A stretch of DNA of 64,000 nt from Thelonectria olida (GCA_020736575.1 JAGPYM010000004.1:1860001-1924000); one strand, 5' to 3'. Shown: positions 35,165 to 47,400, counted from the stretch's first letter. Numbers and translations: made by a program. Notes: generated by a model from the sequence alone, not told the origin.

Positions 35165-36583
35165 TTATTTGTTTTTGGCCTCAGCACTCCTCGCTTGTTG
35201 TCTTGGAACAACCGGGTCGTCCGTCCCTAAATACACCAAGACGACTGTAATAAGCAAAACGTTGACGACAACAGAGGAACTGCTGTCAGTGCTTGGGAAG
35301 ACGTTCCAGGCCCATTCCTGTGCAAACCACAGAGGAAAGATGACGAGTGGGCTCCTTGTGGCTCGCCAAAGGAGATAGGGCGTTGCCCATGCGAGGTACG
35401 CATAGAATTGGTAGTGGAGGGATCGAGCAAACAGCAGGCCAACGACGTTGGCGGAGAGTATTGTCGTCATGACATACTGAGGGTCGATGTAGTGGGAGAG
35501 GCGTCTCTCTTCATGTTGCGTGAAGGGAGATCTGCCCCGCAAGAAGGAGGGGATCATGAAGGACAGGGGTCGATCGGTAGGCTGCAGCCATCTGGCGGCA
35601 ATGAAGATGAAGAGTACTGTTGCATGGAAGGCGAGCAACATGAGAGCAAAGGATTTACTCAAGAACACCTCTTCGCCCAACATGCGCCAGTTGACCGTCC
35701 ACTCGAACTTGAATTGGCGAGACAGCTCGAATGCCCGGGCAAAGTAACCACGAGGATTCTTAGACAAGAACGGGATAGCGAGGGCGAATTGGGTCTGTGC
35801 CATCAGCCAGGCCAGCCGTATGCTTCCATTGAAGCCCCGACCCAGGAAGAGAATGACCGCGACTGCAGGGAGCACCAGCAATAGTGACATCTTGATTCCC
35901 AAACCCCAGGTGTATGCAAAGCTTCCAAAGGTCCAGTACCTCCGCTGGAAGAAGTATATGGCGAGCCAGAGGAAGAAGACAGCGAAGCAGTCGTTGAAGC
36001 ATCGAAGGACAAAGACACTGTGGAGTCGTTTCGAGAGGATAAGGAGAGGAAAGACGTAAGGGGGAACCTGGTGACAGACATCCATTAGCACAGCTCCAGC
36101 CAGCCATCCATCCAGTTGACACCTACCTGGGCTTTCCAGTAACAGAGCATGACCAACACCAGCGTGGCCATGTACAGAACCGCAAATATTTGTTGCGCCA
36201 AGTAGATATTCTTTCCCTCGTCGGTAATGTAATACAGGCCCGTGTAAGTGTAGAGGTGCGCCGCCGGATAAACGAGGGGACCAGTGCCGCCCTCCATCTT
36301 GGTGTAGTCTCGTTCGCCAGATACGAATTGCGATACCTGTTCCATGTATGCGACCCAGTCGATCTCCGTGTCTATGCGCATCGCAAATGGTTAGCCGTCG
36401 AGAGCTCGTCGCATGTCAGGGAGCGAGCTTACAAGGTATCTTCCAGATGATCAGGCCGCACAGCACGGCGTCGGCAAGCCACAAGGTCAGAGGAATGAGC
36501 TTTGACAGGACATGTCGGCCATTCGCGACGTCGGCGACGAAGCTAATGGCCCGAATGTGTGTCGGCATGGTGGATTGCGACAT
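35165..36583 (-). CDS. ALG3: ALG3, Dol-P-Man:Man5GlcNAc2-PP-Dol alpha-1,3-mannosyltransferase
   Basis: Three exons (36583-36433, 36371-36127, 36067-35165) give 432 residues. The family signature crosses intron 1: LIIWKIPYTEIDW, then [32 protein letters not shown]. Exon 3 has [53 protein letters not shown] and [18 protein letters not shown]. About ten membrane helices are visible, as expected for an ER GT58 enzyme. It adds the first dolichol-phosphate-mannose residue on the lumenal side during lipid-linked oligosaccharide assembly. The first acceptor motif sits at the conserved HWTxxxEQ-like position ([10 protein letters not shown]). The start could be 36583 or 36568; the frame extends further up without similarity. 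The C terminus lacks a clear KKxx signal, ending EAKNK. Confidence 0.93.
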
Positions 36584-36842
36584 GGTGGTGGTGCCGCTGG
36601 CGAGGTGGTGATGGTGAATAGCAAGCCTCCCGTCGCGTGGCATGTGCAGGGAGAGGTGGAGCTTGGGGAGGGAGCTTTCGTGAAGATATGCCCCGGCAGC
36701 TGCATAACCCCCGTTCGTAATCATTCAGAGACGGACATTGAAGACACAGCAATATGACATGGTCGGGACAAATCAATTAATATCCAATTCACACGCCAAG
36801 TCTTTCTATTACTCTATTATTCTTTTTCAGAGGCCCAAAAGA

Positions 36843-38103
36843 TCACAGCTTAGATTTCGTGCCGTTGGTGACCTTGTCGACCAACTCCACGACGCCCTCA
36901 GCACATCCATACGACCCTTGGTATCCCCAGCCCGAATGGCCGTAGTTGTGCACAATCCACGTCTCATCATCCAGCTTCTCCTCTTCGAGTCTCAATCCGC
37001 CCTTTCGCCATGGCCGTAGACCAACCGCATGTCGAATGACGCTCAAACCCCCAACGCCCTCGCCGTTGGCAATCTCTGGTCGCGCAGTGACGACGCGCTG
37101 CATGATGCGAGAGGCAATGTTGGGGTCTGGCTGCGACTCCCAGTTCCCAATGTCGTAGGTGCCTCCCAGGATGGTACCGCCGCCCGCGGCACGCTGCATC
37201 ACGTACATCTCTTCGCCGCGGCCGTCCGGAGTGCCGGAGCAGATGAGCATCGGTGTGCTCTCGTTGCGCACGACCACGACCTGGCCGCGCGCCGGCGCCA
37301 TGGTCGTGTCCTTGACGCCGCCGAGCTTGAGCGAGCCGAGACCGGATGCGTTGACAATGACATTGGGCGTCTTGCCCGTATGGCTGAGCTGCTTTGCGTC
37401 GCGGATGTCGGACAGGATAGCGCGCTTGACGACGACGCCGTTTTTGAGGCACTGGCCGAGGAGCCAGGGAAGGTAAATGGCGGTGTTGATGCACACGGCG
37501 GTGTACTCGCTGCCGCTGTCGTAGCCTCGAGTCACCTCGCTAGGGTGCTGGTCGCGGAAGTCTTCGAAGATCTCCTTGTACCAAGGGTCGGGCTGAAAGG
37601 TGGAATCCGGGAATCCGGAGTCACCGCCTTGCAAGTCCACGTTGCGTCTCTGAATGTGGCACTCTGGAATGACTCGTAAGCCACAGTCCAACCTGTTGCG
37701 AAGTAGCCGGCGCCTTATTTGCACTTACTCTGGAAATGGATCCCGGCCTCCGGGACCGTCTCGGTCAGCTTCTTGAAGACGGGCCAAGTTCGAGACTCCC
37801 ATCTCTTGTTCTCCTCTGTGGCCATGCTGCCCGATTTTTGTTAGAGACAACGCTCGCGATAACTGACTGGAGGCTTGACATACGGCACAATGTTGGCTCC
37901 GGCAAACGGAGAGGCATATTCGATGTCATAGTCGCCGGGCATGTGCTTGGCAACGATGGTGACGGTGTTGGCCTTGTCTCTGGACAACAGCAAAGCCGAA
38001 GTCAAGCCAGAGACACCAGCACTGTCGAGGAGTCAGTAGGTGATCAAAGCAGCATGAGAAACTGAATAGGTACTTACCCGACGACTACAATTGTGTTGGC
38101 CAT
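36843..38103 (-). CDS. DAO1: D-amino-acid oxidase, peroxisomal (SKL end)
   Basis: Four exons (38103-38078, 38021-37884, 37826-37729, 37663-36843) give 360 residues; exon 1 is only 26 nt. The N terminus is a Rossmann FAD-binding motif split by the first intron: TIVVVGAGVSGL. The segment EYASPFAGANIVPMA is typical of D-amino-acid oxidases, as is YTAVCINTAIYLPWLLGQC. The C-terminal VHNYGHSGWGYQGSYG corresponds to the family signature VHNYGHGGxG. The protein ends in SKL, a type 1 peroxisomal targeting signal, placing hydrogen peroxide formation in the peroxisome. It oxidises D-amino acids to 2-oxo acids, ammonia and peroxide. D-aspartate oxidase specificity cannot be excluded. A mitochondrial thioredoxin gene lies 725 bp upstream on the same strand, but no shared regulation is evident. 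Confidence 0.9.
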
Positions 38104-38828
38104 TGTATCGAGGTGAGGACGTGTTGGAGCTTGGAGTATTCGACGAGACAGGATGAGGGATGTTTTCCTACCAAGAACTACAAGAAACGCACTAGGGTCC
38201 AAGTAGGCGAGGAGACAAGAGCCTGATTTATATCGAGCCAGAACAAATCGTATCTGCAATTGCGCCCTTTACCTAGAGTGGACCAGTGCGGCAACCAGAT
38301 TTAGAGCGCCGGTTCAGCACTCAAGTAGAAGCCGACAGTGGCCGGATCCGCGCGGGGTTATCACGCCCGAAGTCGGGGGGTTGATACGAAGAAGTCGGCA
38401 TGACTCTCCCGCCGTTCACCAACAGTCGGAGTTTGCTCGAGAGCAAAGAGCTGATTGATCAAGTCATGCCAGTGCCGGAGCACCAAACATTACTGGCACG
38501 GTGCCAACTATTGATCCTGCAATTGTTCCCGACGACTGAAGTTCCAAAAAAGCCTAGATCCGATCTAAACATGTCAAATGACCCTTTCTCGCAATGACCT
38601 TCCGAAACGCAGCTGGAGACACTTTCCGGTTGGAGAACTTCCTCGGACATCATCTTTCGCACTGACGCCTCAAACAGACGGCCAATTGCAGTGCCGATTA
38701 GGAACTTTGAACAGGATGATCCATTATACATTCAGTAATGATATCACTCATGGAGTCGAACGTTGATGACAGAGATAGTAATACACGGCCTCACTTCCCA
38801 TTGCCCATTTCCCATTTCCCATTGCCCT
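38104..38828. promoter_or_regulatory. Intergenic region upstream of D-amino-acid oxidase
   Basis: About 725 bases between the oxidase start and the thioredoxin stop, both on the minus strand. The right end (38797-38826) has short tandem copies of a CCCATTN-type heptamer, probably in the thioredoxin 3' untranslated region. No gene seen. Confidence 0.45.
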
Positions 38829-39365
38829 CTATTTCGCATAGCCCTCAATCAGCTTCAGCAGTGCAGGGGGGTTAGCTCCGACGAGCTCATTGACCTTCTC
38901 GCCGTCCTTGTACAGGATAAAGGTAGGCATGGCGCGAATGCCCAGCTCTTGCGCCAGGTCAGGCAGCGCATCGACGTCAAACTTGACAAAGTCGACCGTC
39001 TCACTGAACGCGGCCTGGTCGGACAACCTAAGGGGGAGGAGCATTATTAAGGGTGAGCATGCGAGAGCATCTGGCGTCACTTACTTTTCTAGAATGGGGG
39101 AGATGGCCTTGCATGGCCCACACCACTCGGCAAAGCAGTCGACGAGGACGGGCTTGGGCGTGGTAGACACGAGCTCATGGAACTCAGCGGTGCTAGAAAT
39201 GTATTCGTTAGGTCAATTGACTTGCATGAGGCAGTACTTGATGACTTGCGTCTTGATGTCCTTCACAGCGAGGTTTCGGGTCGTGGTGTGGAAGGATCGC
39301 GCGGCCAGGCGGGAGATGCCGCCCACGCGGGCAATTGAGGAGAATAGACGCGATGATGAAGCCAT
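38829..39365 (-). CDS. Mitochondrial thioredoxin
   Basis: Three exons (39365-39238, 39192-39085, 39027-38829) give 144 residues. The first 38 residues ([16 protein letters not shown], then [13 protein letters not shown]) form a mitochondrial presequence. The thioredoxin fold follows, with [20 protein letters not shown] carrying the WCGPC redox pair, [20 protein letters not shown], the cis-proline in [15 protein letters not shown], and a short C-terminal helix. It corresponds in type to yeast Trx3, reduced by a mitochondrial thioredoxin reductase. Length beyond the presequence is that of a normal single-domain thioredoxin. Introns fall at the presequence border and after the active-site helix. 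Confidence 0.92.
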
Positions 39366-41918
39366 TTTGGTGATTTGAAGCAGTCTGAGCTTTCCGTCTG
39401 AAGTATCCCGAAATTGCTTTGATTGTCGGAAGCAGAGTCCAATCTCTGATGCCTTCGGTCGGTCTGGTCTGTGAGAATTCCGCTAGTTGGTTCCATTGAT
39501 TTGTCAACACTGCTGCCCAATCAGCGCTCGCTATTTACCAAGTAACCTACCTGGGTACCAGCTTCCTGGACCGCCCTGGTTTTGGGAAAATAGGTTCGAT
39601 ATTCGTCTTCCACGGGGATGAAATTGATTCTCTTTCAGCCATCATGGATGGATGCAGTTTTACTGACAGAAGCCATTCTTCCAAACAGAAATGTCTTTGC
39701 TCCTCACGAGGTCCTACGTAGTAGCCCACTCATGAAGGAGTCGCGAGTCAAAGGCAGCGGTTTACTATTATCAAATGTGGTTTTAATCAACTCGTAGAAA
39801 AAGGCCAACTAGCTGGGATTTTCGATACAAGGTCTTCATCAAGTCAGCTACCCATTTGTTCCCTTGACACACTACCTTGCTTCGGGGGCCTCAAAATCGC
39901 CCAGCACCCGTCAGCGAACAGCGTAGCTAGCTCCACGACTAGACTCACTTGACGGATCGACTGATCGGCGGCCCGCACACTGGAGGCCGTGGGCGTTTTC
40001 AAGCATTAACCTGGGAGAATTCGTGGAGAGTCATTATCGTCATGCCCAGATAGTTGAGAAACCTGAGAAGAAATATGGCTGGATGCGTAACATCCTACCA
40101 CAGCCTGTGAGTCAATAAAGCAGTAATATGCAATGACGTCGCAAGGAACCTAGTTCCCTTTTCCCATCTCCCACGTCGCTTGGCTCGAATCATGAAGGTA
40201 CTCGTCAAAGAGAAGACTGGTCGTTAAGAGCCTTTCTTCCAAAACCAGGGTAGGCCTTACATGACGTCTGCGATATCTACGCTCAACGACTGGTCATTCA
40301 GTCCTTCATAACTTATGCACTCATTGACAACACTTTCGCCACACCTCGTAGATAGCCAATACCCTGAGTGGATAACACTTGCATAAACAGATTTCAGGAT
40401 GGGGTCGTCCTAAAGGTGGCCTGATGTAGTAGGCAAGTTCCTCACCAAACACCTCAGCGCTTGCTTCGACTCGTGAAACTCAACAATCGATAGCAGCTTT
40501 TGAGAATCATCCTGAAGACTAATGGCAAGGTGACATTGGCCAACACGAGGCAACGTGGTCAGCCCTCCAACTGACCTCAGCTCCGAGGCTATCAGCTTCG
40601 TATTCGATGACTTGCCAGAAAGTATCCCCATTTCATCATATTCTCAACACAATGACCACACTGGGCATCATCTTTCGCTTCCACACCCCCGGGACAACTC
40701 ATCCTGCCCTAGTAAACTCAACAGCCACTTCATTTCATCTTGTTTTAAAACAAAACGGCTCCATGCAACCAAAGATCCCCCGCTCCCGCAGCTAATTTAG
40801 CTCCCGAGATGGCCACCACGTCCGAAGACTAAAACTAGGACCCCAGACTTACCGCGTGGGTTTCATTAGAGGACTGCAAGACAATCAATACCAGACCTGA
40901 CCTCTTGAAGATCCCAATATTAAACAGTTAGCCTTTCTGAGTCATCAACGTCGATGGTCTTGCGAGTAAGAGTACGTTTCAACTTAAAATTCAATTGAGC
41001 CTTGCCTAAATCGGCTGTACAACAGTTGCAACTATGAGGATTCTCCCGGCCGGAGAGACGCCTCATGTCAAAATATCCCACATCCCACTATGGCTCAGTA
41101 TTGGTTCTCTGATCCCTTCCAAAAACAAGCCCTTCTATTGATCAAAATCGATTCGCACCAGCCGCCCCGTCCAAATATGCGGTTGCAGGCTCCAAAGTGT
41201 ATTTCCGCAACACCCACACGAAAGAAAAAAATCAGGCCCAAGCTCCAGAAATCAAAGCCTTTTCCTACCACCAGCTCCGCGGTCGCCTTAACCGAAATAA
41301 AGGTCCCCTTTTGATATTGGGAATTAGAATGTACAAAATCCTCAACGAGAGTAATCACTCTTCAAGAGTGGGAGAGGCGTTTGGGGGTATTTGAGCCTGG
41401 GCTCCCTCGTTGATGTGTATGAAACGTGTCGGCTCCCAAAGTGCTCCATAACTAGCGTTTGACGCTGGGTATCAAAGAGATGCAGTATATGTAGTCGAGA
41501 AAGGAAATTCGAGCAAAACGGAAGAGCGCTGTGGCCGTCACTATCATACTCAATACATCAAGCGTAGGGTGCAAGTTCCGTGAGTCAGGAGCCAACGGTC
41601 ATGGCGGTTTAGGTAAAACGAAGAGTGAGTAGCCGTCTCGAGTGAAGAGTTTCCCGATTTTCGTGTTTTCCAAATGTTTTTCGGTTGGGGGTTTTCGCGA
41701 TTAGAACCGCTCCATTTTGTATCTGAGGCAAGGAAAAGTTGGTAATGAGTGACTTTGGTCAGTGCTGAGAACAAAGAAATGGTTAAGGGCGTGTTGAAAA
41801 AAGAAATGTTTAATGAACGTGGTTGTCGAGGCAGTCGTCGGTCGTCGTCTGGGGAAACTCTTCATCTCGAATCTAGCACATCAGCTCTTCATCTTTACCA
41901 CAGTCCCATGGCGTTGCT
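39366..41918. other. 2.5-kb gene-free region
   Basis: Between the thioredoxin start and the stop of the 844-residue gene. Only frames under about 90 codons occur, with no domain, signal peptide or consistent splice pattern. No tRNA or repeat recognised. It may contain a long 3' untranslated region on the right and regulatory DNA on the left; a small non-coding gene cannot be excluded. Confidence 0.4.
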
Positions 41919-44453
41919 TTACTTCCTCTCGGAACTGTGTCTGCGGTCAACAGACAGTCGAGGAGCAATCTCGAGCAACTTGGCGCTTCCAGCGCTGAAG
42001 TTGCGGACGTGACCCTTGCCCAAGTTGACGCTTCGAGCGCGCTGGACATCAGCAATCTCCAAAGATGGAGACACGGGAGACACGGGAGAAGACTCGCTGT
42101 CAGAGTCGATATCAAGGAGGCCCTCCTGGCTCTTCATCGTCGATCGTTGGATAACACGAGGATGAGTGCCAATGGTGCCCCACTTCATATCCATGTCCTC
42201 GTCGCTGCTGGGGAACGTCTCGCCAGTCTCCCTCTTGTTGGGGGTTTGACGGGGAGTGAACTTGGAGAGGTACTCGTCCTCGGCGACATCGTCTCCAGTG
42301 CTGTTCGTAGGAGTATCGGAAACGCCCTGTTGGCGGCGGTTTGCTTGACGAAGGCTGTTGCGCATGGCAACTCGTCTGGCCTCCTTGTTTCCGGATAGCC
42401 AGGATCCTTCAGAGTCTACAGATGCCAGTGACACAGACATCTGGGCCTCGGGTGATGGTGAGGCATACGCCCTTTCCATGGACGACGGGGTGCGGCGCAC
42501 ACCCTGGATGGCACGATGGCCCATCTGCTCAATTTCTTTGGCCTTGGGCTCAGGAAGAGCAGGCACAGGAGGCTCAGGCTCTGGTGATTGCACACGAGAA
42601 GCTGGCGGTGAGATTGGAAGTTCCGGAAGGTCTTCTCGGAAACGAGATCGTGTTCGCTTTGGCACGCTAGAACTAGGTTTGCGTGACAGGTAAGCGGGCA
42701 GATCATCTCCCTCAAGTCTGGCGAGAGCTTGCGCCTGAGCTTGCGCTTTCGCTCGAACAGCGGCAGCAACAGCTTGCATCTCTTCTCGGGAGGTGTTGGA
42801 GAAAGATGATGGTTCCTCTAAATCATGTCGACGTTTACTGCCAAATCTGAAGAGAGCACGAAGAGAAAACTGGCCTCCCTTAGTGCTAGAGCTTGAATCT
42901 TGCGAGTCCTTCCGAGTAGGTTCTTCATGGATAGTGTCAGGAGGAGGAGACACCATCTTGTCTCTCTCAGAATGCAGAGTCGACTTCGATCGTGACCTAA
43001 CAGATCTAAGGATGCCAGCCAATCTACCACTAGAGAATGATGCTGGGTGGTCTTCAGACGGTCGAGTTACCATAGAACCCTCTCTCGGTGTATCAATTTC
43101 CATGGGAGTCGGCTGCTCTTCGACTGGTGTCTGCTCGATTGGCCTCGGTTCAGGCGACTTTCGCTTACTAGAACTTCGATCAACTGACTTGCGCTCGGTT
43201 GACTTGCGCTCAGATGACTTTCGCTCAAATGACAGTCGTTCAGTCGACTTTCGCTCAGTCGATTTGCGCTCAGATGACTTGCGTTCAATGGATTGTCGTT
43301 CCGCCGGCTTCTGCTCAGCTGGTTGCTCCTCAATGGGCAGGGAATCCGAGCGGCGGAAAACCTCAAGAGGTTTCTTCGATGGGGATTCTCTACCGTTGTT
43401 GAGGTCTAGGTCTGGCATGCTCTCAGACTCACTCGAGTCTCTCTGCTTGGAAGAAGTAACCACTGCTGACGCAGGCTCGAGGCCCAAGCCAACGAGTTCG
43501 CGGCCCATCACACCCCTGGCGAGGTTTTCAGGTGGTGGAGTGCCAGTTTTTCTAGACTCGATTTCTTCAGCCTTCTGCTCTTCTGCTCTCTTTGCGAGAC
43601 GACGTTCCATCCTCGCCCTTTCCTTCTGTTTCTTCTTTTCTCGTCGGCGCTTATCTCTCTCCATAAGCTCGCGAAGGTCACTGGCATCAAGATCATCAGC
43701 GAGTGAATCGATTCGCTTGTGCGCCCTCATGGTCTCCTCAGGAATAGGCTCCTTGACCACGAGTTTCCGCCTCTGAAAAGAGAGCTGCAGAGCCGGAGGA
43801 GGGGGGGACCATCTTGAAGGCGCACGAGTGTAGCGAAGGGTTGGTCGAGGTGCGAGTACGTCGAGCGGCGAAACTGTGTAATTCCCGAGTTCAGAGTCAG
43901 ACGAGAGGCTGGAGTGAATCGAGCCAGGGGAGGGCAGTGAAACATCAGAGTTGCGGGTGGATCGATGTCTCCCGAAAACCGCATTTCCTCCCTTCTGAGT
44001 GTCCTTCTTCATGGGGCGTCCTGAGGTCCATTGTTCTGCAGCAGGACGAACTGGTTCAAAGTCAACCATGGCCTTGATCTTGGCCTCTCTTTCTCTTCTT
44101 TCCTTTCTATCTCTTTTCTTTGAGTTTTTGTTTTGGTGGTGCAGCGTGGGAGTTCTATCCCACGCGGAATTGGTGGTGTCATCGTGAGTTTGCGTGTTGT
44201 TTCCTCGCCCATTTCGATCACGTTTTCGTAACAAGGCACGATCTCGGTCGACGGGGAGGGAATCCTGTTGCCCGGGTTCGAAGCTGTAGGTACGGGTGGG
44301 TTGGAGCGGTCGCGAGGGTTCGGTTCGTCGCTTCTTCTTGGAAGAAGCTCTCTCCGAAGGAGAGATTGGCGGAACGCCCTCAGCATCGGACTGGGCAGTA
44401 CCGCTGCGAGGGCGCTTTCGGCCGCTCCGGCGCCGGAATGGCCAGAGGGCCAT
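41919..44453 (-). CDS. Uncharacterised fungal disordered protein, 844 residues
   Basis: Intronless frame for 844 residues beginning MALWPFRRRSGRKRPRSG. I recognise no enzymatic domain. The protein is dominated by Ser, Pro, Lys, Arg and Glu, with a basic coiled-coil stretch around 265-310 (RDKRRREKKKQKERARMERR), an Arg/Ser-rich pentapeptide repeat region around 380-430, and many SP/TP and RxxS sites that kinases could use. The N-terminal and C-terminal ends (GHVRNFSAGSAKLLEIAPR) look conserved in related fungi from memory, which supports a real gene. The long uninterrupted frame and the coding-type codon pattern also support it. Possible roles in cytoskeletal or polarity complexes are speculation. 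It faces a 7.4-kb gene-free region on its upstream side. Confidence 0.75.
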   Translation of the reverse strand: MALWPFRRRSGRKRPRSGTAQSDAEGVPPISPSERASSKKKRRTEPSRPLQPTRTYSFEPGQQDSLPVDRDRALLRKRDRNGRGNNTQTHDDTTNSAWDRTPTLHHQNKNSKKRDRKERREREAKIKAMVDFEPVRPAAEQWTSGRPMKKDTQKGGNAVFGRHRSTRNSDVSLPSPGSIHSSLSSDSELGNYTVSPLDVLAPRPTLRYTRAPSRWSPPPPALQLSFQRRKLVVKEPIPEETMRAHKRIDSLADDLDASDLRELMERDKRRREKKKQKERARMERRLAKRAEEQKAEEIESRKTGTPPPENLARGVMGRELVGLGLEPASAVVTSSKQRDSSESESMPDLDLNNGRESPSKKPLEVFRRSDSLPIEEQPAEQKPAERQSIERKSSERKSTERKSTERLSFERKSSERKSTERKSVDRSSSKRKSPEPRPIEQTPVEEQPTPMEIDTPREGSMVTRPSEDHPASFSSGRLAGILRSVRSRSKSTLHSERDKMVSPPPDTIHEEPTRKDSQDSSSSTKGGQFSLRALFRFGSKRRHDLEEPSSFSNTSREEMQAVAAAVRAKAQAQAQALARLEGDDLPAYLSRKPSSSVPKRTRSRFREDLPELPISPPASRVQSPEPEPPVPALPEPKAKEIEQMGHRAIQGVRRTPSSMERAYASPSPEAQMSVSLASVDSEGSWLSGNKEARRVAMRNSLRQANRRQQGVSDTPTNSTGDDVAEDEYLSKFTPRQTPNKRETGETFPSSDEDMDMKWGTIGTHPRVIQRSTMKSQEGLLDIDSDSESSPVSPVSPSLEIADVQRARSVNLGKGHVRNFSAGSAKLLEIAPRLSVDRRHSSERK
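43175..43320 (-). repeat. 15-bp coding tandem repeat (ERKSx pentapeptides)
   Basis: About nine to ten imperfect 15-bp units encode consecutive pentapeptides of the form ERKSS, ERKST, ERLSF, DRSSS. The plus strand shows the recurring core GACTTGCGCTCAGAT with base changes. Repeats are in frame, so unit gain or loss would preserve the protein. Confidence 0.85.
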
Positions 44454-47400
44454 GGCTCCGAACGTAGCTTCACCAGATGGCAGAACTAGTTATGAGCAGC
44501 CGGTATGGTCGCCGAAATGTGTATGTTGTCGAAATTACGCAAAGCGTGCGAAAGCATCGTGGACTTGTCGAAACGATCGAACCAGGCTGGTCATAGGGGT
44601 CCGGTAGGCGGGGAGAGCAAGGGATGCCCAAAGCTCTCGAGGTCGGCGAACGAGTTGGGAGGCTCTCGGGCTGTTAACGAGCGACGGCCAGAAATGGCGG
44701 GGCACGGCGCCACGAGGGAGACAGCACAGCCGGGCAAAATGTCGAAGTTGCTCGTGTGGACGGTCGCAAAACGAAGCCAAAGATCGGAAGGAGAACGGCG
44801 AATATGCTCGGGGAATGGTTGGTTGTAAATATGTATGCAAGTGGGAAGACGAGCAGGGTGAGATGTACGGAGTAAGTACGCGGACGTGGGACGTGGGCGT
44901 GTGTGCTGCGTGGCGGGCTGTGTGTGGTAAATGTAGAAAGCGCTCCTCAGGTCGGTATGCACAAGGGCAGGAGCGCAGGTGTGCAGGCGGGCTCCAGGGG
45001 GGTGGGTTGAGACAATTTTTTCAAAATGGACATGGGGGGGCATGGGGGGGAATGCAAGCCGAGAGCAGTGAATAACAACAGCAGGGCAGGGGTCGGTCCC
45101 TTCCAGAGGGAATAAAATGGAAAGAAGGAACAAGAGGGAAATGCTCTGTGCTGTGCAGGGGGCGGTCGGTACGGACGGAGAACGTCGTTGCCGCACATGC
45201 ACAAGCCAGATCAGCGAGCGAGCGGATGGAAAGCCTGGAAAAAGTTGGAAGCGTCGGGCAGGCTTCAGGGCTTTTGATGAAGTCACAGGCCCAAGCGCAG
45301 CGCTCAGGTTCAGGTGCAGTGGGTGTCTTTTCTGGGATGCTGCCGGCTTGCGGCTTGCGGGTTCCAGGCTCCATTTGTCGCTTTCCCATTTATTTTTACT
45401 TTTGACGGCCCTTCTTTGAAGAGCTCGCTCAGGACCTTGGGGAAGTCAGAGTCTTGGGAAGTGCTTGCCCCAGAAATCCTCCCAAGCGTCCCAGATCCCC
45501 GTTAGCGGCGGTCGTGGATGTGGTGAGGTGGGTTGGGTGGCGTTGGCAAGGGTCCTTGGACACCTTGGGTAGTACTTTAGTTTGTTGCTGAGGCTGTTTC
45601 TGTTGTTGTTGCTGTTGTTGTCGGTGCTACTGTTTGGCTGCTTGTTGGTTGCTGCTGGCCTGATGTTGTCCAGTTGCTGTTGTGGTTGCCCCGTCCAGTC
45701 TGCCCGCCCGTTGTCTGCTGTCGGGTCCAGTCCACGGGTCTGTCGGGGGCGGAGCGGCGGGGGGGGCCATCCGGCACGGCACAACAACTGCTGGAGGTGC
45801 CTCCATCGACGCAACGAAGTAGCGGTACGGTGGCACCCGGCAGAGGTAAGGGGGTTTTGGGTGTGCACTAGTACCAGTACTTCTCTGAACTAGGGATTTT
45901 CCTTTTAAGCAGGCCGTCTAGCCTGGACACGGGGGGCGTTTGGGCTCTGAAGGGGGTCTCATGGATGGAGGCGGGGCGGACGGTGGACTGGACTATGGAC
46001 AGTGCAAAAGATCCCAGAGACACTGACTGCATTGAATGATGCTGATAATAAATGGATGATCCAATGGGTTAATTACTGAAGCGGGCTGGGCGGAAGACAG
46101 CGGGCAGACAGCGGCCTGGCTGTGGACCCGTCTTAGCTTTGTCAATGGGCGGACATGGGGAATTCGACGTCCAATTTGTTTCCCTTCGCTGTCTCCGACA
46201 ATATTGTTCTAGCTCGTTCGTGTCTCTATCAATCCATACGAATCGACAGGGGGAGGGAAAGAACGAAGTGTCCATGGTCAATTGAGATGCGAATGGCATG
46301 TATTGCTTCTACGGCTTGGTGATATGGTCATCCATTGGTCGACCGATTCGGCTCAGGTTCCCGCATCACCAAGTCCACCACCATCACGACTCGTCCTCGC
46401 CTTCAGACGCTTCCACACTCGCGCTCGGGCAATAGCTTCGCAGCCATCGGCACATTGTGAATGGGCATCTGTTAGCGGAAGTGGGACTGCAGCCAATGCC
46501 TCCATCGCAGAGACAAAGCAATGATGCAGGCAAAAACGCCACGGCCGCGAGAGGCGACCGGCTCCGTAAACAACCATGGAAATCATCGAGTGGCTCACGT
46601 GGTCTCGACGAAAGAGACGATGACTGATCAACCATCAATCATCAGCCACGAGCTACGGGAGTCCATGCTTGTGCAGTCCATCAAGAGCAGCTCGTCCATC
46701 TCGCAAGCACGAGGTCCACAGCCAGGGGAGAGCGAAAGAATAGCCCAAGGGCCATCGTTGCTTCTCAATTTGTTCCCCAGCTTGCTTGCGTATGACAGAG
46801 TAGTCACCAGTCGATGTAATTTCAAGCATCGGCAGTTTGCAGATGCCGGTTGGCCTACGACATGTCTTGACAAAGTGCGATGGACTGTTGCCAATCTCCT
46901 GGTCTCCAGTCATTCCACATCTTCATCTCTCTTGTCCTGCACAAGGTCGGCAGTGGGACGTGCTGAACAGGGACACACGAGGAAGCAAACAAGAAGCCTC
47001 CCTGCGTCTGACGAATGCGCATCTTTGCCTTGTGAAAGTGCTGACCTGAGAATGACTCTCCATTTGAGTGCTGAATTGGTTTAGCTTGTCTTTTGATAGT
47101 CGCCCACTTCCTTGCGATTCACATTGTCAGCCTTAGCCCTACAGTACATGTCTGCTTTCCAGCTGCTGGAGTATTCGTACCTAAGAATACTCCGCGGCTA
47201 CGTACCTATGCTCCCCCAGCTAGTGGCGGCGCTATTGGTCGTATCCAACGGGCAGCCTGGTCAATCACATTCTATTTTGTGCTCCCGACTTACAAAGACC
47301 TGGGCTGCTTCATGCCTTGCCTAGTTTTAGGCTTGCTCCGTGGCTTTGGAGCTATCGTATATCAATCCTGCGCTCGCCGTTCCTGCCGTAACTGACGAAG

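Noticed and set aside
42793..43776. 327-codon frame antisense to the disordered-protein gene
   Set aside because: Its Ser/Asp/Arg repeats are only the reverse reading of the ERKSx repeat.
44591..45286. 231-codon minus-strand frame upstream of the 844-residue gene
   Set aside because: No domain, Pro/His/Thr/Ser-rich low complexity, no good start context; more likely leader or promoter sequence.
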